Below are positions 33,539-45,256 of a DNA stretch of 64,000 nt, one piece after another. Origin of the DNA: Agrostemma githago (taxonomy: Eukaryota; Streptophyta; Magnoliopsida; Caryophyllales; Caryophyllaceae); the NCBI GenBank assembly GCA_958450325.1, contig OY288243.1:32420844-32484843 (forward strand), written 5' to 3'. Positions within the stretch are counted from its first letter, which is position 1. Each line of letters begins with the position of its first letter. The notes under the pieces were generated by a model, which saw only the letters and a list, made by a program, of their open reading frames with translations, was not told the DNA's origin and ran no database searches. Position numbers and translations under genes: made by a program.

Positions 33539-35991
33539 TGTAGACACCCACATTTTGCTGCCAGGTGTCTATAGTAGTTTCCGACAAACACCCGATGATG
33601 ATCGGACGCAAACGTGTTTTAACGTACTCGGAAATGGGCTCGAAATCATGGATATTTAGCTTGAGCTTTTTTAGGAGTACAAATCTCACAAAACCAACCT
33701 CAAATTCAGGCCCAGTGGGTCGTTTCGAGTCAAATAAGACTAATTTGGGTCGAATCCGACACCAGGGGTAAAACCGTCTTTTAGCGACCGAGTCAAAACC
33801 CGATCAAAGATATTTCCCGAGACTTGTGGACCGACCGTGACGTCTCACGTGTCCAGTTCGGACTCAAACTCTACAAAAAAATCAGCTACACAAATATTAA
33901 ACAATTCCGTTTAAGGTAGAATTCGATCTCAAGTAGGAATCCTATCCGAAAACCGAATCGAGTATTCAACCGAACGTAGGATACTCGGCCGAGTGGCCTG
34001 ATTTCGGCCGAGCTTCCCTTCCCAAGCCGGGATTCCCTTTCTTCTTTGCCAAGTAACGGAATTCTCGTTCCTCACAAACTCTTACATTTCCTATCCCGGT
34101 TGGTATTTCTTGTCATGCAAGCAAGGCTACCTCAACCCCTATAAATAGGACCCTTTGCACACGACACAAAAGAACTTTGAGACACGAACTTTCCGATACA
34201 ACTTTTTCCCGATATACATTATTCACACACACATTATTCATAACCCGAAGGAAACCGGTCCCGATACCCGACACCCTCCACCCGTCTCACGTCCAAACCA
34301 AGCCACCGTAACTCACCGACATCCACTCGGCGCTCCTGTGCCCAAGCCGCGTCCCGACGAGCTCTCATCCGAGTAGAATAAAACATGTCGGTTGAGGGTG
34401 TACCAAAACTCGATTTCTCTTTCTTCTCTTCTTCTCCTTCTTGTCCGTTTTTTTTACTATGGGTCGTGTGTCGTCTTTTTACGGGTCGTTCATCACTTTT
34501 TATTTCTAATATCGATATTACTAAAAACTATTTTTTTTATAACGTTCTTAAAATACGATATCGATTCTCTAATCGAATATTGTATCTAGCAAGAACAAAA
34601 TTAATTCATTCTCGTTGATGCTAAATAAATCGTCACATCTTTTTTTTAAAATAAAATTCGACGATCTTATACGCGGAGAGAATTAACATTCTTTTTCGTT
34701 CAAAATTCTTTTTTACCTTTTCGTTCAAAACAACTTTTTTTTACAAAACTTTTTCTAAAATTCATTCCAATATTCGATATCGATTTCATAATCGAATATC
34801 GGATACGACGAATATCGAAAGCATAAATCGAGTATAAATTAAGTCGTATTTGTACGCGGTTTATCAAATTTTCGAACAAAAAATGCGACCGGGACAGACC
34901 CGCACGCGAGCCGCGCCCATCCCAGGCGACTCGCGCACGGGCCTGAAACCCGAATCCTCTTTTGTTAGCTTTTTCGCTCGTTTTTTATTTATTCTACGAA
35001 ACGACTTCTAAAATTTGTATCTTTTCTAAAACTATTCCGAGTATTTGATATTGATTTCGTAGTCGACTATCAAATATAACGAATATCAAAAATATTAGAT
35101 CGAGTGCAAATTATGCGATATTTGTACGCGATTCAATAAAAGTATCGAATTTTCAAAAAATCGATTTCAAAAAAACAGGCCGCCACGCGACCCGCCGGCA
35201 TACCGGGCGAGCCGCGCGGTCGGCTGTCGCACGATACGCCTTTTTCTTTTCTTTTTTTTTTCGAACATCATTTTTTATACAAAACAGCGTCTTTTTAACA
35301 ATATTTTTCAGATTTCGATTAATATTTTCTCGGTCGTGCATATTCATCATATTTGCTATATTATTTCTTCACAAATCGATACTAACTCGTTTGTTCATCT
35401 TGTAGCAAATTCATTCTTTTTTATCGTTTGTTTTATTATACTTAAACGAATCTCACATGCTAAAATTCAACTTCGACGTTAATTTTTCATGTATTAAACC
35501 GACTTAGCAACCCGTTCAATTCCTCACATGCTTAGGAAAACAATGTTTGCATATCATTCATCGTATTACTAACGCGCATATTAAAACATCAAACGATATC
35601 CTAGTAGAGGCCGCTAATGTGCGGGCGGGGTTGGGTGTTCTTAGTGAACTTCCCAACACGTACCCTCACCCCTTACTCAGAACCGTGGTTTCCGGATGTC
35701 CGAAACCATTGGCAACGAGAGTCATTCAATATACGATAAACCGATCAAGTCGGCATCGGTATCGAACTGCAAAGGGACGAGCCCAATAAACTCTGACATC
35801 GGAAATGGGCCGTATTTAGTATACGGCCCACTACGACATAGAGTGGGCTCGAACGGTTCCGAATAACCATAAAATTCGGTGGCGACTCCAACTTCGATTT
35901 AAATTTAAATTTGACCATCTCATATGAAGATTCATTCGCCTCCCCAAACCCGCGCGTGACCGCGTCGGGGTGGACCTATGTCATGTCCACA
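33539..35991 (+). repeat. 3' LTR of Tat/Ogre-type element
   Basis: 2453 bp, from TGTAGACACCC to CATGTCCACA, followed by the GGATG duplication. It aligns along its whole length with 8544-11008. A TATA box is at 34140-34147. The largest length difference is a shortened TTTA run near 35240. Confidence 0.93.
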
Positions 35992-35999
35992 GGATGGAA

Positions 36000-38330
36000 G
36001 ACTATAAACTTAAATAAATTTATCTCACAAACCTAAGTAAAAATAATCTCAAACCGAAAAATTATAATAAGGTGATGAAACTTTATATTATAAATAATAC
36101 TCCGTAGTAACCATGTGCTCTTAGATATTAACCAAAAATATTTTGAGTCTTAAAAAAGTTGTTAATATCATACACTTAAATAAAAAAATTATAATAAGGT
36201 GATTAAATTCTATATTATAAATAAAACTAAAAAAAATTCTTTAGACATCATGAAGTTAAGTAATTCTCCCACATCGAAAATTTATGATGAGGTTATGAAT
36301 TTGTAATAAAGAAGAGTAATCATTGTTTTTAAATGTCAACCAACAAAAAAACTTTTGTTTTTTAAAAAAAAACTGTGATAGAATTTTATGTCATTGTTTT
36401 TAAAATTAGGATGAGGTCACGAATTTGTAGTCTTGAGTTTAAAAAGGGTACGGTAATGATTCTATATTATAAATAAGACTACAAATTTTAGTTAAATTTA
36501 TCCCACATCGACAAATTATAATAAGGTGATGGATTTTTATATTATAAATAAGACTGATTATTTGTTCTTAGATTCTTAGATATCAATCAAAATCTTTTGA
36601 GTCTTAAATAAACTCTTAAGACTATAAACTTAAGTAAATTATCCCACATCAAAAAATTATAATCCTCTTTTGACTCTTAAAACACTCTTAAGGCTATAAA
36701 AACTTAAGTAAATTATGTAATCTTTCGTTTTTAGATATTAACCAGCAATCTTTTGAGACAAAAAAAAGTTCTAGGACTATATAGTTAAAGTATAATTATC
36801 CCGCATCGAAAAATTAAGATGGATTGACGGAATTCTATATATTATAAATAAGTGTAATCCTAAACTTAAGTAAAATTATCCCACATCGAAAAATTATAAT
36901 AAGGTGAATTTTTTTTATTATATAAATAAGAGTAATCATTCATCCAAAATATATAATAAGATAATCCATATGTTTATATTAAAAGTGGAACTTTTAAATG
37001 CTTAAATACAACCCAATGAGTTAAATACCGACAAAAAAACTTTTGAGTCTTAAAAAAACTTTTAATATACAAGACTACAAACTTAAAATCATCCCACATT
37101 GAAAATTGTGATTAAATTCTATACTTCGTATTATAATCAAGAGTTAAAAAGAGCTCTTAAGAATATAAACTTAAGTAAATTATCTCACATCGAAAGAAAA
37201 AATTGACGAGCTGATGGAAGACTATAAACTTAAATAAATCATCTTACATCGAAAAGTTAGGATAAGTTAATGATTTCTATATTATAAATAAGACAAATCA
37301 TTTGTTCTTATTAAATATCAATAAAAAAACATTTAAGTCTCTTAATAAGACTACAAAGTAAAAATAATCTCACGTAAGGTGATGAAACTTTATAGTATAA
37401 ATAAGACTAATCATTCGTTCTTAAATATCAATAAAAAAATTTAAGTATTAAAAAGTCTTTTAATAAGACTACAAACTTAACTATCAAAAAATTATAATAA
37501 GGTGGAACTTAATAAAACTATCCCACATTCGAAAAATTATAAAGTTTTATCAAACAAAAATCTTCTGAGTCTTAAAAAGGTTCTTAAGACTATACACAAA
37601 AGACCAATTATAATTTTTTTCTTAAACATCAACCAACTTAAGTAATTCTCCCACATCGAAAAATTATGATTAAAAATTGTAAAGAGTAATCATTCATCAA
37701 AAGTATATACTACAATAAGATGATCAAATTCGATTATATGAATAAAGAGTAATCGTCTATCATTTAACTTAGATATAAAAACAAACTCTTTTAAGTTTCA
37801 AAATAGCTCTTAAAACTATAAACTTAATTAGGTAATTAAATTATACCACATCGAAAAATTATAATGAGGTGATGGAATTTTATATAATAAATGAGTAATC
37901 TTTTGGTTTTAGACATCAACCAACAATATTTTGAGTCTTAAAAAACTTTTTAAAAAGACTACGAACCTAAAATTATCCTATATTGAAAAAATTAAAATAA
38001 GGTGATGATTCTATATTATAAATAAGAGTAATCGTGCGTTTTTCTGGGTCTTAAAAACATATCTTAAGACTATAAACCTTGAGTAAATAATCCTATATCG
38101 AAAAATTATGATGAGGCGATAAAATCTTATATTATATATCAATCAAAAAAATTATTCACATGTATTTATTTTGAGTTTTAAAATAAGCTCTTAAGACTAT
38201 AAACGTAGTTGAAAATTATAAAGTTTTAATTATTTTCACATTGAAAATTTATAATAAGGTGATGAAATTTTATATTATAAATAAGAGCAATCATGTGTTC
38301 TTTTAAGTTTTAAAATAAACTCTTATTACT
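36000..38330 (+). repeat. Degenerate ~135-bp tandem repeat array, block 3
   Basis: Units carry the core ATTATCCCACATCGAAAAAT, then TATAATAAGGTGATG, AATTCTATATTATAAATAAG, AGTAATCATTCGTTCTTAG, ATATCAACCAAAAATCTTTT, GAGTCTTAAAAAG and TCTTAAGACTATAAACTTAA. Orientation is inverse to blocks 1, 2 and 4. It forms the right half of the plus-strand Helitron, up to its terminal hairpin. Confidence 0.8.
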
Positions 38331-38427
38331 AATATCATGTGATCATCTTATTTATTGTAAGAACATAGTTTAATTAAGTTTCTTATTTAACGAATGTACA
38401 TCATCAATGTAATTAAGCCAACTAACC

Positions 38428-38455
38428 CGTGCAACGCACGGGCTTTTATCTAGTT
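38428..38455 (+). other. Helitron 3' terminus: hairpin and CTAG
   Basis: A perfect 7-bp stem CCCGTGC/GCACGGG with AAC loop, then TTTTATCTAG, then T at 38456. This is the replication terminator and cleavage signal of the plus-strand Helitron. Confidence 0.8.
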
Positions 38456-38538
38456 TTTGTAGTATTTTGAGGTGATAATTGACTGTTCGTAATTTTTTTA
38501 ATCTTAAGTGCAGTGAGATTATTTTTTCGAATCTAATA

Positions 38539-38570
38539 CTAGTGTGTTACCCGTGAAAAATTTCACGGGT
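38539..38570 (-). other. Helitron 3' terminus: hairpin and CTAG
   Basis: The 10-bp stem ACCCGTGAAA/TTTCACGGGT (38549-38558 with 38561-38570) precedes the terminal CTAG (38539-38542). The next minus-strand base is T, as required for A|T insertion. Confidence 0.78.
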
Positions 38571-39727
38571 TGTTCGCTTGTAATTATATGAAAGATGGAA
38601 TGAAGTAACACGGTGAATAAAGTTCTGACGATATCAATCAACAACGTATATTAAGAAGTAAGCAATCTATTCAAGATGATATCATCATGAACTTTCTACT
38701 CCATGTTGAGAGTACTTGAATAGATTCATTATGTAACAGTTAAGCATATGAACGAAGAGGGCGATGTCAACGCGTCGTACTGCACGACTAATGAGTATAT
38801 TATAGAATCCAGCAGCTACCCGGTCATCAGTAGCTACCACGTATCATATATGTTCCAAGTAATCATCGCAGGGGTAAATATTGATATAGTTTTGGCATTC
38901 TTATAATCTGAAGTTTGTATCGGATGTTCGTTTGTTGTAACTTAAAATTAAAAAGAACGTTTTTGTACAAAAGAAATTTGTATCGATTTTTTTTTTCGTG
39001 ATCTGTGTCAATGTCAGCACGATTAAATAATTGAATGTGGTAAACATTTTGCATGCGCCATTTCTGAGAGGACAAACGCTATTCGTTCGGCGGACTGGGT
39101 TCACGTACGTTCTCACAAACGTTATGAAACCTGCTTGTTTCGGTGATGCATAACGGAGTAAGGGATCAAAATTTGGGATAGGCCATTTTTGCATTGTATA
39201 TTGGGCTGACTTTTACTGCTGGAAGTGTAATGGGGATATATTTTTTTCATGGCCCAAATATATCGGGCTGCTTGGATTCCTCAGTCCAATAAAAATGTGT
39301 GAGCAACCAATACTATGGGCCAGAAAGTACCGCCTGGTCACCAATTGGCGGCAACAATCCAGCGAGAAATTGCTGAACATCGAGTATAATGTGATTGACA
39401 CGAAGCTAACGGAGCCGCAACTGATTAGTACCATTTCTGACGGTGTTAAGAAGTCGTAATTAGAACGAATATTATGTGGTAATAATTTGGTCGAGGACTG
39501 AAAACATGTTCTAATCAGTGTATATATATTTTGGTCGAAGTCGTAATTAAAACACGCTAACCGGAAGTCGAAGAGTTATTACAATTCAAATATATATATT
39601 CAAAGTACATATGACATCTACCAATCTGAGCATTTTAAGAGAAAACTTAAACTTGCATGCACATCTAGCTCCTCTACATCCATTAAAAAGCACCATCCCA
39701 ACAACCTACATTTTCTAATCAATCGAC

Positions 39728-40213
39728 ATGTATAGAGAGTTGATGTGGCCGCCTAAATGCATTCTCGACAACATGCCATACGATGTGCAAGACGGGTGGT
39801 ATATATGCCAGAATTTGCATATTCTTAAAATGAGATTAATCTACCTAGGTTATAACGTGGTTAGGTTAGATCCTTGTATATCGCCTACGCTTGATTTCGA
39901 AAGGGCGGTCGTAGTTGAGTTTGGAGCGAGGCTCCCAAACTACTTTCAAGCATTCAAACTTCAAAGGGAGTTTGAAAATGAAGGGATGACCAAGGAAGCA
40001 ATGGCCAACCAGTGGGATCACCAAGCCGGTCCACATTGTTGGGTTGCTTCTTGGGAGGATGAAAAGTATTTATCAACGGCCACGGACTACCGTATGGTGC
40101 CAATTTGGTGCCGTTATGTTGGAACGTACTTGGGTGAGGCCGAGGAATTTGGGACCTATGGGCATGTTATGGACGCTTTGAATGAAATATACCCAGATTT
40201 CTACGTCGATTAA
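39728..40213 (+). CDS. XS-domain-like protein, copy 1
   Basis: An intact 161-codon single-exon gene. Its length is that of one XS domain, the RNA-binding fold of SGS3 and the FDM/IDN2 proteins of plant RNA silencing. Landmarks: MWPPKCILDNMPY at the start (the XS family opens W-P-P...N), LIYLGY, FERAVVVEF, FKLQREFENEG, GPHCWVASWED, and the end YPDFYVD. The zf-XS, coiled-coil and XH parts of the full silencing proteins are absent. A CA-rich leader without upstream ATG precedes the start, and a TATATATA stretch lies about 130 bp upstream. It lies antisense to RepHel between helicase and the Helitron 3' end. It is clearly paralogous to the gene at 41163. The XS assignment is by motif pattern only. 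Confidence 0.72.
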   Translation: MYRELMWPPKCILDNMPYDVQDGWYICQNLHILKMRLIYLGYNVVRLDPCISPTLDFERAVVVEFGARLPNYFQAFKLQREFENEGMTKEAMANQWDHQAGPHCWVASWEDEKYLSTATDYRMVPIWCRYVGTYLGEAEEFGTYGHVMDALNEIYPDFYVD

Positions 40214-41162
40214 ATGCATGGGAACGGATGTAAGTATGTTGACTGATTTTCGATGTAAATAGAAGTGACATATGTAGCTTGAACGATGTACGTATGTGTT
40301 TGTAACTAACTTTTTATATATATGTAACCGGCTTGAATGTTAATAACTTGGACCTCGGTATTCAAATATTTTGATTACGGTGGTAGTTGAAAAAGAATTC
40401 ATCAAATTTTGGCTAAGTGGTGCGTTCCATGGTCTTATCTTCTTTTCGATGACGAATCTCCACTGTGGCGTCATTGACACTTAGCCATGGTGTAGGTAGT
40501 ATAAACAGAGTGTGACGAAAAGCAAACGGGTGAAAGTAGTAATTGTGCACTAAGACGTTGGGACTCGACACAATAACAAATAACTTAAAGTTGTACGAAA
40601 AACGTAACACTAACGTAAACTTGAGGTTGTCCGTAAATAGGTTAACTAATCACAGATATTGAACTACTTTTGAATAAAAATAAACAAAATTGTTGTCTAC
40701 AAAATTTCACGAATGAGCGAATGTTACGTAGACTCCACCAATCACCTTTGTTACCGTACAATTAAAGTGAATAGATTTAATACGGAATACGTTTTGCCAA
40801 AGAAAAAACACTCGACTGTTTACGTTTGGACTGCTACACAGAAGCATATTACGATAAACTAAGATCAAGCAGTAAGACGGAGGAAGCTTAATTGGATGAA
40901 AGAGTAATGATGACTGCTTAACCAAATTGGCAAGCAAAGGGTCACATTACGTATTCCAAGATGCATACTTACCAAATAACTGCTGCCTCATTATCAAAAT
41001 TGAGGTAATAATGACATCACAGTAAACTACCACCACTCAATAACCGTCTGAGGGAAGTCTTTAGCATGCAAAAAAAAAAAGCATCCGATCATTTCCAAAA
41101 TAAGAATCAATCTTCCACTGCAAGACATATAACAACTTTCACAGAAACGAAATCAGGTATCC
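40214..41162. other. Spacer between the two XS-domain-like genes
   Basis: About 950 bp holding the 3' flank of copy 1 and promoter/leader of copy 2. I see no further gene. The last 80 bases before the copy 2 ATG are A/C-rich like a plant 5' leader. Confidence 0.5.
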
Positions 41163-41651
41163 ATGGCTGAAACGTATGTATACCCACCTACTGTCATCAT
41201 GCACAACCTACCCTATCAAATCGAGGGTGAGGGGAGGGTAATTGGCCAGAGTTTCAACTTTGTTAGGGACGAACTGATCAGTTTGGGGTACCCTGTTAGA
41301 AAGGTCTTCCATGTGTGGAAAGGGAAACCCGGGAACTTCAAGAGGGCCATTGCAGTTGAGTTCTCAAGGGGCGAGCATAGATTCAGGAGTGCCTTCAGAC
41401 TGCAGAAGTGCTTTGAGAGAGTCGGTAGGGGTCGGTCAGACTTCGAGAAGACTTCAGACAGAACGTCGGGTCCTCACCTGTGGGTTGCAACTTCTGCAGA
41501 TCTAGGGCTGGTGAAGGAGGGGATGAACTGCATTGCTCTGTCAGCTGATTGGAAGAGGCTGGGATACGGAGACGCAGACACGGACAACCTATCGACATAC
41601 GTGTGCGTGTTTAATCAGCTGAAGCAGCATCGCCCCGGGTTCTATGTCTGA
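41163..41651 (+). CDS. XS-domain-like protein, copy 2
   Basis: An intact 162-codon single-exon gene with a good start context (ATCCATGGC). It shares the layout of copy 1: YPPTVIMHNLPY, LISLGYPV, FKRAIAVEF, FRLQKCFERVGRG, GPHLWVATSADL, and the end RPGFYV. The two proteins differ at most positions but keep the same length and conserved blocks, which suggests long divergence under constraint. It encodes only an XS-like domain, so by analogy with SGS3/IDN2 it might bind double-stranded RNA; this is inference. It lies tail-to-tail with RepHel, whose stop is about 480 bp further right. Confidence 0.74.
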   Translation: MAETYVYPPTVIMHNLPYQIEGEGRVIGQSFNFVRDELISLGYPVRKVFHVWKGKPGNFKRAIAVEFSRGEHRFRSAFRLQKCFERVGRGRSDFEKTSDRTSGPHLWVATSADLGLVKEGMNCIALSADWKRLGYGDADTDNLSTYVCVFNQLKQHRPGFYV

Positions 41652-42132
41652 AAGGTAACTCCTCCTGACTCAATGCAATGACCTTTTTTCAATTGTCTAC
41701 TGAACTATCTCACTCAATTAACTGATGGACTCTTCTTGGTCAGTTAATTCGTTGTTAAATTTTAAACTGTCTGTAATGGATTATTGGTCTTATCGGTCTG
41801 GATTGTTACTATTTTGCCCTATTTTGTTTGCGACGCTGAATATTTTCACCTTGAATTATGAAGTAAATACAACTATGTGACTATCTAGTCAGTTTCATTA
41901 CGATATGGATGCTAGAACTGTGTTTGAATTCTATCAATTGAGTTGTGTTACACTAACTGGTAGTTGTTCATGGTGGACGTTTTGGGGACGGATCTGTAAG
42001 CCGGAACATCACCCAAATAACTGTGGGGAATATTAATTGTAGGTCGAATAAGCGATACATGAAACGGTTCCACATTTTCTGTAAACCAGGCTACCCTGTT
42101 TCCTACACTTTGCGTAGATTACAACATAGCTG

Positions 42133-45100
42133 TCATCTAGTGTTTGAAAAAATCTCTTTATAGACGACATTTGTGGTGGAGTCCGTGTCGAAAGAATCTT
42201 CGTTTAGGATTAGAACTTTTAGACCCCTCTTAGTCGTCACCCTTGATAACGCGACATAGAGCTGCCTATGGGTGAACACAGGTCGCTGTAGAAACAACCC
42301 GACATTAGATAGAGACTGACCTTGGCTCTTGTTTATGGTCATCGCGAAACACACAGCTATTGGAAACTGCCTCCTCTCGAACTTGATGGGGAACTTGGTA
42401 TCATCTGAAGGTGACAGTTTAATCCTTGGTACGTATACCATTTCCCCTTTTCTCACCCCTGATATAACCTTGGCTTCAATTACACGATCTCCGAGTTTCG
42501 ATATAACTAATCTTGTCCCGTTACATAGGTCGTTAGCTTGGTCTAGGTTTCTCAATAGCATGACAATTGCCCCAACTTTTAAAGTTAAGCGGTGATTTGG
42601 GAGCCCTGAAGATCTAATAGTGTTCAAGTACTCAGTAGAGTACAACTCCAGAATAGGAAGACTTGTTTCATCACTGCTAATCTCGTCTGAGCTTAGGTAG
42701 ACAACTTCGTCTCCGGGTAATATTGACAATACATAAGCGTTAACCTTCTCAACAACGTCGTGAGTTGGTGCAAGCACAGCTCTTTCCTGCAAGTAGTCAG
42801 TGTCCTTGTAGTTTATTAACAAATTTGGATATGTGCTATCAACAATTGCTGCAATGGCATCTGCACCGGGGTTTATTAGAAATTCGTCTGGTATTTTTAT
42901 GGTTGCTACACCATCGTTAGGACCCCCCTCGAGCCCATCCCCTACATTCAATATCCATTCTGAGAACTGTCGAATTTCATCAACATCGTCTCCAGAGCGT
43001 CCAGATTGAAGGCGCATGTTTGTTTTCAACCGAAGGACCTGCAAGTGAAAACTTCATTCCAGTCAGTACCATATAACGTAACTAACAACTCGTTAGACGT
43101 TCCAGGTTCAATGCATGAGTCAGACACAGAAATATCGCGTAAGGCCTGACCTTTACATCTCTCTAAATAGGAGATGAACAAATTGAGGCGTACATAATGT
43201 CCTGTCTGCTACCCTTCGGCACAACCGGTAAGATTTGTCTGAAATCTCCACCTAGTACAACGACCTTGCCCCCGAAAGGTCTTTCCGCAAACATAGGGTT
43301 GACAAATCGCATGATATCCCTAAGACTCCTGTCAAGAGCCTCAAAACAATATCGACTAACCATCGGGCCTTCGTCCCATATTATTAGCTTAGCTTTAGTG
43401 AGTAGTTCAGCTAAGTCAGATCCAGGCCTAATTCCGGGACACATGGACTTCTCATCCACATTAATAGGTATACTGAACCTGGAATGAGCAGTTCGACCTC
43501 TCGACAGCAGGGTGGCAGCAATACCACTTGATGCTACAGGCAGGACTATCTCGCCCTTACTTCGCAGAGCAGCGCACAGAGTTTTCCAGATAAATGTCTT
43601 CCCGGTACCACCGTGGCCGTACAGGAAGAACAGACCACCGTAACCGGATTTAACTGCACCAATAATCGAGTCATACACTGACCTCTATTCAGCGGTAATA
43701 GTTGACATATATGATAAGTGCTCAGATTGCATATTGTCACGGTCGTAAGATAATTCATCCGAAATTAGCCTATTCGAATCAACACGAAAAAGTTCGTTGT
43801 CAGGTTGTGGCATATTCGGGAATTTCAAAAGCGAACTACCATTACCAAGAAGTACAGCTTCAATTTCAGATAAGGCGTAGTTCTTCAATTGGTCATCCGT
43901 CATCTGCAATTCTGTAATTGAAATACACATAAATTAGAGCGGATTCGATAATTGTGCGTCATCTGTGTAATTCGAATATTTGCAATATTGAACAGCTAAC
44001 AACAGTATATATTAGTATAAAAGCAGTGAAAGACTAACCAAAATTGAGAAGTTCCTTCCGTCGCCTAGATAGAATGTCATCGCAGAGATGGTGCCACGTC
44101 TTCTCCCAAACTTCCTCTGGTTTTACCAAACTTCCGGAAAACAGAAGGGTTGCAAACATGTTCCTTAAATACACACCAGTGCCCCAAAAACTGGCCTCCT
44201 CTATTGCGTCGATATACTCCTTGTCGTCACCCAGCAAGCCTAGAGCGTAGCAAGCATCCTTGTATGTTTCGTATAAGACACCCTTCACCGTACGAATGTC
44301 CTCATACGATGTAGCACCTTTGACAAAATTCAGTAATAACCTCATGTAGTATCGTTCACCCCCTTTTGGAGACATATGGTACATTCTGCCAAGGCTAAAG
44401 CCCCTCTTACGGGGGGTCCAACACCTACCCTCTCTCTGCCAAACGTACTTGGTTGGAAACTCGGTGTACGTCAGCCCCCTGGACTCCTGATGGTTTGCGT
44501 TGTACTCCAACCAAGCGGTGAACTTCGTTCTAGCACCGTTCGACCTTGCAACAATTTCTTCAAGTGGGTCATCGTCATTGTATACAACATTCTGCTCGTT
44601 CGGCAAATGGTACTCCAGACGAAGGACTGGAGGAGTCCTATAGTGAATTTCAAATGAAAAGATACGCCATACGGCCTCACACGGTGACACGTACCGACAG
44701 TCATAGTATTCCTGGATGTGATCCACTTCGTCGGGTTTTGTCCTAACAGATGCACCAACAGTCACCCTGTCATACCCTTTATTCACATACTTGAATAGAT
44801 ATTTGATGGATCTTGCCTGATTACACCACTCGACGTTTATGTGCGCATGATACCTGCTCAGCAAATCGGCATTATAAGGGACAACGAAACCATTGTGAAC
44901 GCTCACACCCCCCTTGTCAATTCTAATGCCATTGTCTCTTCTCTGGTACATCGGGTAACCGTCACCATCGACAGTTGTACGTTCACAAAATGCCTTAGGA
45001 AATCTTTTAGTGCATACACCATTAACCATACACGGTGAATTAGGATTCGCGAGGCCACAGGGACCATGGATCATTAAATCCTGAACTGCTTCATATAGTG

Positions 45101-45244
45101 ATGGGTTTTCCGACGGATCTGGGATTTCTGCAGAAATAACCGCATCGACATCCGACGCCTCGGGAAACTTGTCCTCCCTCTCGAGAAACAAAAGTATGTG
45201 AGCATGGGGCAAACCTCGTTTCTGAAACTCTATTGTGTACACAA
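42133..45244 (-). pseudogene. RepHel, Rep catalytic core and PIF1-like helicase exons
   Basis: This is the replication initiator/helicase of Helitrons. The Rep exon 45244-44039 has the HUH motif (QKRGLPHAHILLF) and the paired-tyrosine motif (YLFKYVNKGYD). Intron 44038-43912 joins phase 1 (TTTG|GTTAGT...TTACAG|AATTG). The helicase exon 43911-43151 has Walker A GHGGTGKTF, Walker B IIWDEGPM and GGDFRQILPV. Intron 43150-43039 (GTCAGG...TTGCAG) leads to the last exon 43038-42133 with VLRLKTNMRL, TINKSQGQSL and LYVALSRV. Two stops break it: TAG at 43687-43685, probably from CAG, and TAG at 43165-43163, probably from TGG. An intron acceptor (TTTGCAG) lies just upstream at 45245, next to the copia LTR. 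The N-terminal Rep part is missing. Confidence 0.92.
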
Positions 45245-45256
45245 CTGCAAATCATC

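Larger units (their letters stand above)
8544..35991 (+). mobile_element. Tat/Ogre-type Ty3/gypsy retrotransposon, interrupted by Athila
   Basis: Two LTRs of about 2.46 kb bound gag and pol in the order gag, protease, RT, RNase H, second RNase H, integrase. A 5-bp duplication GGATG flanks the element (8539-8543 and 35992-35996). The primer site matches tRNA-Arg. The extra RNase H domain and the antisense gene between pol and the 3' LTR are hallmarks of the Tat lineage. Minus the Athila insert the element is about 15.09 kb. By eye the LTRs differ at about 45 sites plus a few indels (roughly 1.8 percent), so it is older than the Athila inside it. Frameshifts and stops make the polyprotein non-functional. 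Confidence 0.93.
7610..38455 (+). mobile_element. Non-autonomous Helitron carrying nested retrotransposons
   Basis: The 5' end reads A|TCTATTATATTAATGTG at 7610. The 3' end is a perfect hairpin CCCGTGC-AAC-GCACGGG (38428-38444) followed by TTTTATCTAG ending at 38455 and then T. TC start, hairpin, CTAG end and A/T flanks are the standard Helitron layout, with no target duplication. Removing the inserted Tat/Ogre element and its 5-bp duplication leaves about 3.39 kb. That is built mainly from ~135-bp tandem repeats and has no RepHel gene, so it must have been mobilised in trans. Confidence 0.75.

Noticed and set aside
41718..41753. Alternative Helitron 3' hairpin next to RepHel (AATTAACTGA...TCAGTTAATT), which would exclude the XS genes
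   Set aside because: It is AT-rich, has a long loop and no CTRR end nearby, whereas 38539 has a GC-rich hairpin, CTAG and T in the right order.
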